Shown here: positions 17,659-27,300 of the stretch, piece after piece
Position numbering within the stretch: position 1 is the first letter of the stretch
Layout of the letters: every line of letters begins with the position of its first letter
Assembly: GCF_000971275.1 (NCBI RefSeq)
Contig: NZ_LAPV01000128.1
Location: 1 to 36,143, forward strand
Source of the DNA: Devosia psychrophila
Lineage (GTDB): Bacteria; Pseudomonadota; Alphaproteobacteria; Rhizobiales; Devosiaceae
Length of the DNA stretch: 36,143 nucleotides
Direction: 5' to 3'
Notes under the pieces: model-generated
What the model saw: only the letters and a program-made list of their open reading frames with translations
Database searches by the model: none
Told to the model about the DNA's origin: nothing
Translations under genes and position numbers: made by a program

Positions 17659-18660
17659 CTATCCCGCAATGGTGGCGACGAGGATCGCCTTGATCGTGTG
17701 CATGCGATTTTCCGCCTGGTCGAAGACGATCGAGGCCGCAGACTCGAATACCTCATCGGTCACTTCCATGCAGTCGATGCCGAAGCGCAGCGCGATATCG
17801 GCTCCGATTTCGGTGTCCGCATTGTGGAAGGCGGGCAGGCAATGCATGAATTTGGCGAAGGGATTGCCGGTGGCCGCCATCAGTGCCGCCGTGACGCGAT
17901 AGGGCGTCATCTGATGGATACGGTGTTCCCACCGTTCCTCGTCCTCGCCCATCGACAGCCAGACGTCGGTATAGAGAAAATCGGCGCCCTCGACCGCTTC
18001 CTGCGGATCTTCGGTCACCACCAAGGTGCCGCCGTTCGGCTCGCCGACCATTCGTAGGTGCTCGACGAAAGCCGGGTCCGGCCAATGGTCGCGCGGCGCA
18101 GCGATGCGCATGTCGATGCCCACCTTGGCGGCGCCAATGGCAAGCGAACGGGCGACATTGTTACGGCCGTCGCCCAGAAATGTCACCGCGCAATCGGAAA
18201 GGTGCTTGTGGGTGAATTCTCGCATGGTCATGAAGTCCGCCAGCGTCTGGGTGGGATGCGCCTGGTCCGTCAGGCCGTTGTAGACGGGCACGCCAGCATG
18301 GGTCGCCAAGGTCTCGACTTGGTCCTGCCCCGCCCCGCGATATTCGATGGCGTCATAGACCCGACCAAGGACACGGGCCGTGTCCTTCATCGATTCCTTG
18401 TGACCGATCTGGCTGCCGGTGGGCCCCAGATAGGTGACATGGGCGCCCTGATCATAGGCTGCCACTTCGAAGCCCGTGCGGGTTCGGGTGGAGTCCTTTT
18501 CAAAGATCAGCGCAATATTCCGCCCGCTGAGGCGCGGCCGTTCCGTTCCAGCCAATTTGGCGGCCTTGAGTTCGGCAGCCAGCTGGATCAGGAAGCGGAT
18601 TTCGGCTGGCGTGAAGTCTTCGAGCGTCAGGACATTGCGGCCGCGCAGATTGATGGGCAT
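17659..18660 (-). CDS. arcB: Catabolic ornithine carbamoyltransferase
   Basis: The 333-residue enzyme phosphorolyses citrulline to ornithine and carbamoyl phosphate when it works in the arginine deiminase pathway. [13 protein letters not shown] binds carbamoyl phosphate, [11 protein letters not shown] is the second family motif, and MHCLPAFH carries the catalytic Cys near the C-terminus. I chose [11 protein letters not shown] at 18660 rather than an earlier ATG at 18693 that lies inside arcA. The gap to arcA is 19 bases and to arcC 4 bases. The operon places it in catabolism rather than arginine synthesis. Confidence 0.95.
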   Translation of the reverse strand: MPINLRGRNVLTLEDFTPAEIRFLIQLAAELKAAKLAGTERPRLSGRNIALIFEKDSTRTRTGFEVAAYDQGAHVTYLGPTGSQIGHKESMKDTARVLGRVYDAIEYRGAGQDQVETLATHAGVPVYNGLTDQAHPTQTLADFMTMREFTHKHLSDCAVTFLGDGRNNVARSLAIGAAKVGIDMRIAAPRDHWPDPAFVEHLRMVGEPNGGTLVVTEDPQEAVEGADFLYTDVWLSMGEDEERWEHRIHQMTPYRVTAALMAATGNPFAKFMHCLPAFHNADTEIGADIALRFGIDCMEVTDEVFESAASIVFDQAENRMHTIKAILVATIAG

Positions 18661-18679
18661 GGCAGGACTTTCTGTTGGT

Positions 18680-19903
18680 TCAGAGCGGGTCACGAGCGAC
18701 TGGGCAGCTCATGCAATGGCTGCCGCCGCGTCCGCGGCCGAGTTCGGAGCCCTCGATGGTAATCACCTCGACGCCGGCATGGCGCAGCATGGTGTTGGTA
18801 AAGACATTGCGGTCGTAGCCGATGACCACCCCTGGCTCGACGGCGAGCAAATTGTTGCCGTCGTCCCACTGCTCGCGTTCGATTTCGTAGCCGTCACCGC
18901 CGGTGCTGATGACCCGAAGCGTGCTGAGGCCTAGCGCTTCCTGGACCACGCTGAGGAAGGGCCCGCTTTCGGCTATGATCTCGACCCCGCCGGACAGCGC
19001 ACTGGGCCGCAGCGACCAGGTCTTAATGCGGTCGACAATTGGGGGATAGACGGTAACGAGATCCCGATCGCAGAAGGTGAACACGGTATCGAGATGCATG
19101 AATGAGCGGTCGCGCGGCATGAGACCCGCAACGACACGCGTCGCGGCGCCGGCAGCGAAAAGGCGTGTAGCGAGCATGGATACGGCTTGCGGCGTGGTGC
19201 GCTCACCCATGCCGATCAGCACGACGCCATCGGCCAGAGGCATGACATCGCCCCCTTCGAGCGAGGCAATGCCGGCCAGGGTGGTCGAGCTATCCGACCA
19301 GATTTCGAACTCCGCACCGACGAAATGCGGATGGAATTTATAGATGGCGGCGACATTGGCCGCTTCCGGCCGGCGCGCCGGCCAATACATCGCATTGATC
19401 GATACGCCCCCGTAGACCCAGCAGGAGCTGTCGCGGGTGAACAGTTGATTGGGCAGCGGCGGTAGCACGAAATCCTGCGGCAGCATGGTCCTGGCCGAGA
19501 GCCCGATTGGTTCAAACGGCAGTTCAGCCCGCGCTATGCCCCCGATCAAGTAGCGCCCTAACGCATGGGCGGGCATCTCATCGAGCCAGCCACGCATTTC
19601 GCCGAGAAGATCCTCGCCAACGCTGGCGGTGGTCACCCTTTGATCGAGCAGCCACTTGCGCGCGTCTGGAATATCGAGAGTCTGAGCCAGCATAGTACCC
19701 AAATCCAGTACGACCACACCCCTCTCCCGCAGGCTGTCGACAAAGGCGTCATGCTCCTGCCGCGCCTTCTTGACCCAGAGCACGTCGTCGAACAGCAGTG
19801 CTTCGCAGTTTCCAGGCGTGAGGCGCTGCAGGCTAAGATCGGGCCGGTGAACGAGCACTTCGCGCAGCCGGCCGACTTCGGAGAAGGTACCGAGTTGAGA
19901 CAT
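18680..19903 (-). CDS. arcA: Arginine deiminase
   Basis: The 407-residue enzyme hydrolyses arginine to citrulline and ammonia. It begins with the usual [17 protein letters not shown], has LEGGDVM and [10 protein letters not shown] (catalytic His), and ends with GGSHCMSCP, where Cys397 is the nucleophile. AAGGA precedes the ATG by about 6 bases. It follows arcD by 14 bases. Ammonia and ATP from this route support both acid tolerance and energy supply without oxygen. Confidence 0.97.
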   Translation of the reverse strand: MSQLGTFSEVGRLREVLVHRPDLSLQRLTPGNCEALLFDDVLWVKKARQEHDAFVDSLRERGVVVLDLGTMLAQTLDIPDARKWLLDQRVTTASVGEDLLGEMRGWLDEMPAHALGRYLIGGIARAELPFEPIGLSARTMLPQDFVLPPLPNQLFTRDSSCWVYGGVSINAMYWPARRPEAANVAAIYKFHPHFVGAEFEIWSDSSTTLAGIASLEGGDVMPLADGVVLIGMGERTTPQAVSMLATRLFAAGAATRVVAGLMPRDRSFMHLDTVFTFCDRDLVTVYPPIVDRIKTWSLRPSALSGGVEIIAESGPFLSVVQEALGLSTLRVISTGGDGYEIEREQWDDGNNLLAVEPGVVIGYDRNVFTNTMLRHAGVEVITIEGSELGRGRGGSHCMSCPVARDPL

Positions 19904-19917
19904 GGTTATTCCTTTGG

Positions 19918-21405
19918 TCAGAGCGGGCTGATGGTGCCATTCCAGATGAGCCAGGCGGCCAGCACGCCGGTACAGACAAGTGCCGCAGCCAGCATGAGTT
20001 CGATGGGGGTGAAGATTTTTTCCGTCCGCTCGCGGCGGGCCCAGACGTAGACGAGGATGCCGGGGGCATAGAGCATGGCCGCCATGAGCAGGTAGGTCGG
20101 CCCAGCAGCGTAGACGAGCCAGGCACCGTAGAGCGTGGCCACGGCACCGATCAGCAGATCGCGCCTGCGGTTTTCTCCCAGTGCATAGCCCTCGCCGGTG
20201 ATGGCCAGCTTGACGGCATAGGCGCCCGAAAAGATGTAGGGCACCAGGATCGCGGTCGCGGCGATGTAGAGCAGGGCCAGATAGGTGCTATTGGCCAAAA
20301 GCGTTACGAAAAGGAAGGCCTGCACCAGGCCATTGGTGACCCAGAGCGATACCGCGGGAGCACCATTCTGGTTCTCGCGGCCGAATATTTTGGGCATCGT
20401 TCCGTCGCGCGACGCCATGTAAGGCACTTCGGCGGCCAGCACCGTCCAGGCGAGGAACGCGCCCAGCACGGAGACGACCAACGCGACATTGATAAGGATT
20501 GCGCCCCAGGGCCCGACGACTGCTTCGAGCACACCCGCCATGGAGGGATTTTTCAGGCCAGCCAGTTCTGGCCGGCTCATGATGCCGAGCGAGAGCAGCG
20601 ACACCAGCGCATAGATGGACAGCGTGGTGACGAAGCCACCCAATGTGGCTCGTCCAATATCCTTGCGCCGCAAGGCCCGGCCCGACACGATGCTGGCGCC
20701 CTCGATTCCGATGAATACCCAAAGTGTCACCAGCATAGTGCTGCGCACCTGATCGAGGACCGAGCCAAGCTCGGGCGTGGCCAATCCGGAAAAGTCCAAC
20801 GTAAAGACGTCTAGCCTGAAAGCGACGACCACGACGCCGATGAACAGCAGGATGGGCGCGACCTTTGCAATGGTGGTGACGGTATTGACGAACGCGGCTT
20901 GCTTGACGCCGGAAAGCACGAGGGCATGAATGGCCCATAGAACAACGGATGCGCCTGCAATGGCCTGCCAGGTGTTGCCTTCGCCGAACACAGGAAAGAA
21001 GTAGGACAGCGCACTGAACATCACCACCGCGTAGGAGACGTTGCCCATCCAAGCCGATATCCAGTAGCCCCAGGCACTGTTGAAGCCAATGAAGGGCCCG
21101 AACCCGGCCTTGGCATAGGCATAGGGCCCCGAGTTGAGTGCCGGCTGACGGGTGGACAAGCCCTGGTAGACGAAGGCCAGCGCCAATATGCCGATGCCAC
21201 TTATGGTCCAGCCGATGAGGATGGCCAGCGGGCCAGCTCCGGACGCCATGTTCTGGGGCAGGTTGAAGACGCCGGAGCCGATCATCGAGCCGATGACCAC
21301 GGCCACCAACGCCCCAAGACCAAGGGTGCCTTTGCTCCGGTCTAGCTGGCCTTCATTGATTGCGGCTGAAGCTGTCGAAGGCAGGGTGGTGTCAGGAGTT
21401 GCCAT
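19918..21405 (-). CDS. arcD: Arginine/ornithine antiporter
   Basis: The 495-residue protein is an amino acid-polyamine-organocation (APC) carrier with about twelve membrane helices. [18 protein letters not shown] is the helix-1 substrate motif, followed by [16 protein letters not shown] and [15 protein letters not shown]. It exchanges external arginine for ornithine, feeding the deiminase. I chose the ATG at 21405 ([10 protein letters not shown]), which overlaps the end of the response-regulator gene by 14 bases; a longer reading would run deep into that gene. Being first of the four arc genes, it is directly coupled to the regulator upstream. Confidence 0.94.
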   Translation of the reverse strand: MATPDTTLPSTASAAINEGQLDRSKGTLGLGALVAVVIGSMIGSGVFNLPQNMASGAGPLAILIGWTISGIGILALAFVYQGLSTRQPALNSGPYAYAKAGFGPFIGFNSAWGYWISAWMGNVSYAVVMFSALSYFFPVFGEGNTWQAIAGASVVLWAIHALVLSGVKQAAFVNTVTTIAKVAPILLFIGVVVVAFRLDVFTLDFSGLATPELGSVLDQVRSTMLVTLWVFIGIEGASIVSGRALRRKDIGRATLGGFVTTLSIYALVSLLSLGIMSRPELAGLKNPSMAGVLEAVVGPWGAILINVALVVSVLGAFLAWTVLAAEVPYMASRDGTMPKIFGRENQNGAPAVSLWVTNGLVQAFLFVTLLANSTYLALLYIAATAILVPYIFSGAYAVKLAITGEGYALGENRRRDLLIGAVATLYGAWLVYAAGPTYLLMAAMLYAPGILVYVWARRERTEKIFTPIELMLAAALVCTGVLAAWLIWNGTISPL

Positions 21406-21805
21406 TTTTCTCGCCGCTTTTGGGGTCGCCACCTGAGGTGGAGGGAAGAGTGCGGGCGGCCAGCGCGCGGCCAATTGCGTCGTCCAGCTGGAGTTCGCTA
21501 AAGGGCTTCTGCAAGGCAACGGCGCCTTTATCGAGCGTTACCCCCACGAGGCTGTCGCCGCTGATGTAGATGTGCGGCACAAAGCCGTGGGACAGGATTT
21601 TTTGCATCGCCAGGATGCCGCTGCCGATCCGCAGCCGGCCGTCGATGATGATCAAATCGGGGTTCAAGCGGTGCGAGGCGGCTACGGCATCGCTTTCGGT
21701 GCCCGCGGTTCCGCATACCCGATGCCCCATCTGGGTAAGGATGTCCTCGATCGCCAGAGCGATCATGCCCTCGTCCTCGACCACCAGCACCCGCAGAGCC
21801 CTCAT
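21392..21805 (-). CDS. Single-domain response regulator
   Basis: The 137-residue protein is a receiver domain with little else. The acidic pair is Glu10-Asp11 in LVVEDEG, the phosphoacceptor is Asp55 in LIIIDGRL, Ser82 sits at the switch position and Lys100 in LQKPF. The C-terminal tail [15 protein letters not shown] is disordered-looking. No DNA-binding output is present, so it acts through a partner protein, possibly a phosphorelay. Its end overlaps arcD by 14 bases and its start overlaps a small upstream frame by ATGA. The large sensor kinase at 24316 on the other strand is a possible partner, but this is inference. Confidence 0.85.
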   Translation of the reverse strand: MRALRVLVVEDEGMIALAIEDILTQMGHRVCGTAGTESDAVAASHRLNPDLIIIDGRLRIGSGILAMQKILSHGFVPHIYISGDSLVGVTLDKGAVALQKPFSELQLDDAIGRALAARTLPSTSGGDPKSGEKNGNS

Positions 21806-21936
21806 AGTGGCGTCGGACGGCCCGCGCCGCCCCGGTTTTGCCGACCATGCAACTCATTCACAGCAGCGACGGGCCCCTCGAGCAATTGGGCGGACCGAGC
21901 GCTGATGCTGTTGAACAGACTGACAGGAGTGGGCAT
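21802..21936 (-). CDS. Possible small protein upstream of the response regulator
   Basis: A 44-residue frame begins MPTPVSLFNSISARS and contains LLEGPVAAVNELH. Its stop overlaps the response-regulator start by ATGA, the same packing seen elsewhere in the operon. The frame is open upstream to an ATG at 21990, but that extension looks arbitrary. A weak GAGG lies about 10 bases before the ATG. I do not recognise the family; it may be a true small gene or the tail of a lost longer partner such as a kinase. Confidence 0.35.
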   Translation of the reverse strand: MPTPVSLFNSISARSAQLLEGPVAAVNELHGRQNRGGAGRPTPL

Positions 21937-21990
21937 GGAGAGCCTCGGGCATGAAGAGGCAGGCGGTGACCGAGCCCGAAACTTCGGCAT

Positions 21991-22412
21991 CGGACGGACG
22001 CTGACCTCGTTGAGTGCCCGATGTTATGCTTGAGCGATGCTTCCTGTGTAGGGGCGGAAACTACTCAACATCGTGCCAAGAGGCGATCTGCACCCTCCTG
22101 CTCCAGGACTGACCTGGGTGTTTTCCGATGCTTCCTCGCGCGAGGCATCGGGACTATATGGGAGCGCCAAAGCGCCGCATTTCCCCTGCGCCTGGGCCGA
22201 GATGTCGAGCTCAGGCACGGCAAGTACCGAAGGCTTACCGCTGAATCGCATTCCTAGCAGCCGGACGACGACCATTCTTATGAAGAACAACCCCTCGCGT
22301 GGCTCACCCGCCCCGCCATCGCCGGCAACATGTAGGCGGTTTGAGGCCCCCTAAGAGTAATGCGCGCCTAAGCCACGCCGGCGCTCAGCACCAATACGAA
22401 AGATCTGATCAA
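21991..22412. promoter_or_regulatory. Divergent region between the arc operon and metal ATPase, with a long hairpin
   Basis: About 420 bases separate the minus-strand regulator/arc operon from the plus-strand ATPase. CCGATGC (22125-22131) pairs with GCATCGG (22145-22151); inside lies the self-complementary CTCGCGCGAG, giving a 27-base structure with a small bulge. A shorter CCAGG/CCTGG hairpin lies at 22103-22117. The structure lacks a T-run, so it is more likely an operator or untranslated-region hairpin than a terminator. No FixK/FNR box is evident here. Confidence 0.4.
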
Positions 22413-24251
22413 ATGTGGCGTGCCGCGACCTTCGCAAAATCTCACTACGACGCCATCCTTCTCTGCATCGCCCTATTAGGACTGGCTGTTGGCACAGCGT
22501 TGTACTTTGCAGGTGCACCCGCTGCGAGCCTTGCCTGGTCAGCGGGCACAGTGCCTGTCCTCATCGGCTTGCTCGTCCAGATTGCCCGCTCGCTCCGCCA
22601 TGGCGATGTCGGGCTGGACATCGTCGCTGCCTTGTCGATGTCCGCTGCACTTGCATTCGGTGAACCATTGGCGGGCAATGTCGTGGCACTGATGTATGCC
22701 GGCGGGCAACTGCTCGAGACCTTTGCCGCAGGCCGCGCCCGCCAAGAAATGACGGCGCTGCTCGGCAAGGTCGCGCGGACAGCCATGCGCTACGCCGGGA
22801 CAACGCTCAGCGAAGTCGCCATTGCAGAACTGGTTCCTGGTGATCGCCTGCTTATTCGGCAAGGCGAGGTCCTGCCGGTAGATGGGCGTGTCGCTTCGGG
22901 AAGGGCCAAACTCGACATGTCGGCCCTCACCGGCGAGTCGCTCCCCACCGAAGTCGCCGCCGGTGATGAAGCGCTCAGCGGCTCGACGCTCATAGGCGCA
23001 CCTTTCGAGCTGATAGCCACCCGCCCTGCTGCCGAGAGCACCTATGCCGGCATCGTCCGCCTCGTCGAGGCTGCGCAGAACAGCAAAGCGCCGATGGCCC
23101 GGTTGGCAGACCGCTATGCGGTAGCGTTTCTGGTGCTGACCGTGTCGCTTGCAGGTACTGCCTGGGCGTTGACCATGGATCCGCTGCGGGCGCTGGCGGT
23201 GCTGGTCGTCGCCACGCCCTGCCCTTTGATCCTCGCGGTGCCGGTCGCGATCATCTCGGGCATGTCGCGCACGGCGCGAATCGGCGTTCTGGTCAAGAAC
23301 GGCGGCATGCTCGAAGCGCTCGCGCGCATCAAGACGGCGGTCTTTGACAAGACCGGCACCCTGACCGGCGGACATGCGGCTGTAGCGGCGATCCATGTCG
23401 CAGCAGGTTTCGCCGAACTCGACATCCTGCGTCTTGCCGCCAGTGTGGATCAGGCCTCCAACCATGTCGTGGCTGAAGCGCTGCTGCTGGCAGCGCGAGA
23501 TCGGAAGCTAGCGCTGTCACCACCCACCAATGCCCTTGAGACGCCCGGCGAGGGCATCACCGGAATAGTGGATGGAAGCACCGTTGCCTTGGGTGGGGTC
23601 GAGTATGCAAGCAAAGCGCTGGCGCAAGGCGGCTTCGCGGTCCTGTCGAGCGCGGCGCCGCCCGGCGCAATGACGGTAGCCGTCGCGATCGACGGAGTAG
23701 CGGCCGGGCTGATTGTACTGGAGGATCGAGTTCGTGCCGATGCACGGCAGTCGATTAATGCATTTCGCGCCGCCGGGATTGAACGCATCGTTCTCGCATC
23801 GGGCGACCGCAGCGACATCGCATCGACGATCGGGACATCGCTGGGTGTCGATCTGGCGCTGGGGCAACTGACACCAGCCGACAAGGTCGTCGTCGTTCGA
23901 CGTGAAGCAGCCAATGGTCCGGTGATGATGGTCGGCGACGGGGTAAACGATGCGCCCGCCCTTGCTGCTGCTGACGTCGGCGTGGCCATGGGCGCGAGGG
24001 GCGCAGCCGCTTCGTCAGAAGCGTCCGGTGTGGTGCTACTGGTTGATGCTCTGGCGCCTTTGGCCAAAGCCATTGTTATTGCCAAGCGCACACGCTCAAT
24101 TGCCTTGCAAAGCATCTTTGTCGGACTCGGCCTATCGATAACTGCTATGATCGCAGCAGCGTTTGGCTTGCTGCCACCAGTGCAAGGAGCACTGCTTCAA
24201 GAAATTATCGACGTAGCCGTCATCCTGAACGCCCTTCGCGCGTTGAGATGA
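22413..24251 (+). CDS. P1B-type heavy-metal-translocating ATPase, TPC class
   Basis: The 612-residue pump lacks an N-terminal metal-binding domain. It has LTGESLPTEV, the transmembrane ion motif ATPCPLILAVP (Cys270), the phosphorylated DKTGTLTGG (Asp312), GDGVNDAPALAAADVGVAMG, and the typical end LLQEIIDVAVILNALRAL. The usual CPC or SPC is replaced by TPCPL, and the expected HP dipeptide of the nucleotide domain reads SNHVVAEAL. This marks a poorly characterised P1B subgroup whose metal is unknown. I take ATG 22413; the frame is open to 22299 but that part has no family resemblance and ATG 22413 gives the usual N-terminal helices. It likely exports a metal ion across the inner membrane. Confidence 0.9.
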   Translation: MWRAATFAKSHYDAILLCIALLGLAVGTALYFAGAPAASLAWSAGTVPVLIGLLVQIARSLRHGDVGLDIVAALSMSAALAFGEPLAGNVVALMYAGGQLLETFAAGRARQEMTALLGKVARTAMRYAGTTLSEVAIAELVPGDRLLIRQGEVLPVDGRVASGRAKLDMSALTGESLPTEVAAGDEALSGSTLIGAPFELIATRPAAESTYAGIVRLVEAAQNSKAPMARLADRYAVAFLVLTVSLAGTAWALTMDPLRALAVLVVATPCPLILAVPVAIISGMSRTARIGVLVKNGGMLEALARIKTAVFDKTGTLTGGHAAVAAIHVAAGFAELDILRLAASVDQASNHVVAEALLLAARDRKLALSPPTNALETPGEGITGIVDGSTVALGGVEYASKALAQGGFAVLSSAAPPGAMTVAVAIDGVAAGLIVLEDRVRADARQSINAFRAAGIERIVLASGDRSDIASTIGTSLGVDLALGQLTPADKVVVVRREAANGPVMMVGDGVNDAPALAAADVGVAMGARGAAASSEASGVVLLVDALAPLAKAIVIAKRTRSIALQSIFVGLGLSITAMIAAAFGLLPPVQGALLQEIIDVAVILNALRALR

Positions 24252-24315
24252 TGGGCCTAGTGTACGAAAGCAGACAAGGTTCGCGTGGTCCGACAAACCT
24301 TAGAGAGGCCATGAT

Positions 24316-27300
24316 TTGGCCGATGCAACTCTTCCAGTCCGCAAACTATCCGGCACAACAAGCAAGCCTGCGCTCAGTTTTGTAGCCATCGGTGCCTCCG
24401 CCGGCGGGGTCGGTGCCTGCGCGAGGCCGGTTGGCGCCATGCCGGCGAATGCCGTCGCGAGCGGCGCTATCGACAATATGGCGCCGGCCGCCGGAGTCCC
24501 GGCAATCGCGCTGGCTCAGCTCCGCGCGAACAGAATACCCGGACCCCAATCGATGCCATTGGCAGCGTCCCACGGCGATAGGCTGGCAGAGGTGCTTGAA
24601 ACCCTCAAGGAATTTAACGGGCACGACTTTGCCGCCTACAAGCCAGGTACAATAGTGCGGCGTGTCGAACGACGCATGGTCTTGGCTGGTGTCCTGCCTG
24701 GATCGATGGACGATTATCTCAAGCTGCTGCGCTCCGACCCGGCGGAACCAGAGCTGCTGACCAGCGACCTGCTGATAAATGTTACCAGCTTTTTCCGAGA
24801 CCCGAAGGTCTTCGATCATCTGGCGGAAAAGGTCTTGCCCGCGCTGATTGCCGAACACCCGGAAGGACAGAAGCTCCGTGTATGGACGGCAGGATGCAGC
24901 ACTGGGGAGGAAAGCTACTCGCTAGGCATGTTGCTCAGTGAGGCGATGGAGGCGTCCGGGAAGGACATTGCCCTGCAGATCTTTGCGTCCGATGCGGACG
25001 GATACGCTGTCGCCGCGGCGCGTCTGGGGATCTATCCCCACACCATCGAGCAATCCGTTTCCTCGCAGCGATTGAAGCGGTTTTTCGTCAGGGAAGGCAA
25101 CGGCTACAGGGTGCTCCCCAAACTTCGTTCGACCGTGGCCTTTTCGGTCCAAAACGTGCTGCACGATCCGCCGTTTTCCAAGCTGGATCTTATTTCCTGT
25201 CGGAACCTGCTGATCTATCTGAGCCCCAAGGCTCAGGCGAAGGTTATTTCAGTCTTTCATTTCGCTCTACGCGCTGGAGGCGTGCTGCTGCTCGGCTCTG
25301 CCGAGACCACGGATACTCGCGATGGCCAGTTTGACCTCATATCCAAGCCCGAAAAACTCTATCGTCAAATTGGACCCCACCGGTCGGGAGACATCGGCAT
25401 GACGAAAGCTCCAAAGGCCCCCTCGCCAGGAACGGCAGTAAAGCCGATCGGGCTCGCCAAACAGATTTCCCTGGCAAAACTCTGTCGGCGCCTGGTTATG
25501 GACAGCTACGCGCCGGCGGCCGTGCTGATCGACACCAACAATGCCAGCGTCTTCTCGATGGGCCCAACCGACCGCTACCTGCGGATCGCACCTGGCTATC
25601 CGACGAACGATCTGCTGTCCATGGCGACGCCCGGCCTAAAGATAAAGTTGGGCACAGCATTGCAGAAGGCACGGAAGGACACCAGGCGCATAGTCGTGGA
25701 TGGTGGCAAGAGCCGCAATCACGGCACCCCATTCAGGATCGACATCCAGCCTGTCGCCCATGACGGGGTGGACTATTGCCTGGTCTGCTTCATCGACAAT
25801 TATGCGCAGGACAGTGCGGTCAAAGTCGCGGGAGAACGAACCGAAGCACTGAGTGCCCTCGAACTTGAGCTGGAAGCGACCAAGGCCGATCTCCAGGATG
25901 CGCTGCGTGATCTGGAAAGCACGGGCCAGGAGCACAAGGCGGTCAATGAAGAGGCGCTGTCGGTCAACGAGGAATACCAATCGACCAACCAGGAATTGCT
26001 GACGTCCAAGAAAGAGCTTCAGTCGCTCAACGAGGAACTGACAGCGCTCAACAGCCAGCTGCAGCAAACCTTGGAACGCCAACGGACGACCGCCAACGAC
26101 CTGCAGAACGTGCTCTACAGCACGGATGTGGCGACGATCTTCCTGGATACCAGGCTCAACATCCGGTTCTTCACACCGGCGACCAAAGTCCTCTTCAGCG
26201 TCATACCCGGCGATATCGGCAGGCCGCTGGCTGATTTGAACGCTTTGGCCAATGACACCGTGCTGCTCGGAGACGCCGCCGTGGTGTTGAAGTCCAAGGT
26301 CCCGATCGAGCGAGAGATCGAGGCTCGAAACGGCCAGTGGTTCATCCGCCGCGTCTTGCCCTATCGCGCCGAGAACGGCGATATCGAAGGCGTGGTGATC
26401 ACCTTTGCCGACATCACCGAGCGACGGCATGCAGCCGAAGCCCTTGAGACCGCCGAGCGCACCGCGCGCTCCGCCAACATCGCGAAAACCCGTTTCCTAG
26501 CGGCCGCCAGCCACGATCTACGACAACCCTTGCAGTCGCTGAAACTTGTCCAGGGCATGCTGGCCAAGTCGATGCATGACGAGCAGGCAAAGAAGCTGCT
26601 TGCTCGTCTGGACGATACGGTGGGCGCCATGTCCGGAATGCTCAATACCTTGCTCGACATCAACCAGATCGAGGCGGGAACCGTTCAGGCACACAAGATC
26701 GGCTTCCCCGTCGACGATATCCTGCGCCGCCTCAGGGGCGAGTTCAGCTATGTCGCGCAGGCACAGGGCCTCGAGCTGCGCGTGGTTCCTTCAACGATGG
26801 TCGTCCTCAGCGACCCCCAGCTGCTCGAACAGATGATGCGCAACCTCCTGTCCAATGCGCTGAAATACACCAGGACCGGAAAAGTGGTTGTGGGATGCCG
26901 GCGCCGCGGCGACAATGCCACGATCGAGATCATCGATAGCGGTATTGGTATTCCGAGGCGCGAGCTTGCCGCGATCTTCGATGAATACCATCAGCTCCAC
27001 AACGAAGCGCGCGAGCGCAGCCAGGGGCTCGGACTGGGTCTGTCGATCGTCAAGCGTTTGGGCGATCTGCTCGGTCATGCTATCGGGGTCAAATCGACGC
27101 CGAACCGTGGGTCTTCTTTCTCGATCGCAGTGCCGATCGTGAGATTGGCCACGGTCGCTGGTTCTCCGATAACCCCGCAGGCAACTGTGAGACGGCGCGT
27201 AGCCAAGATTCTTGTCGTCGAGGACGACCCCGAGATTCGCGACCTGATGCAGCTTATGCTGGAACAGGAGGGGCACGACGTCACCACTGCGGTTGATGGT

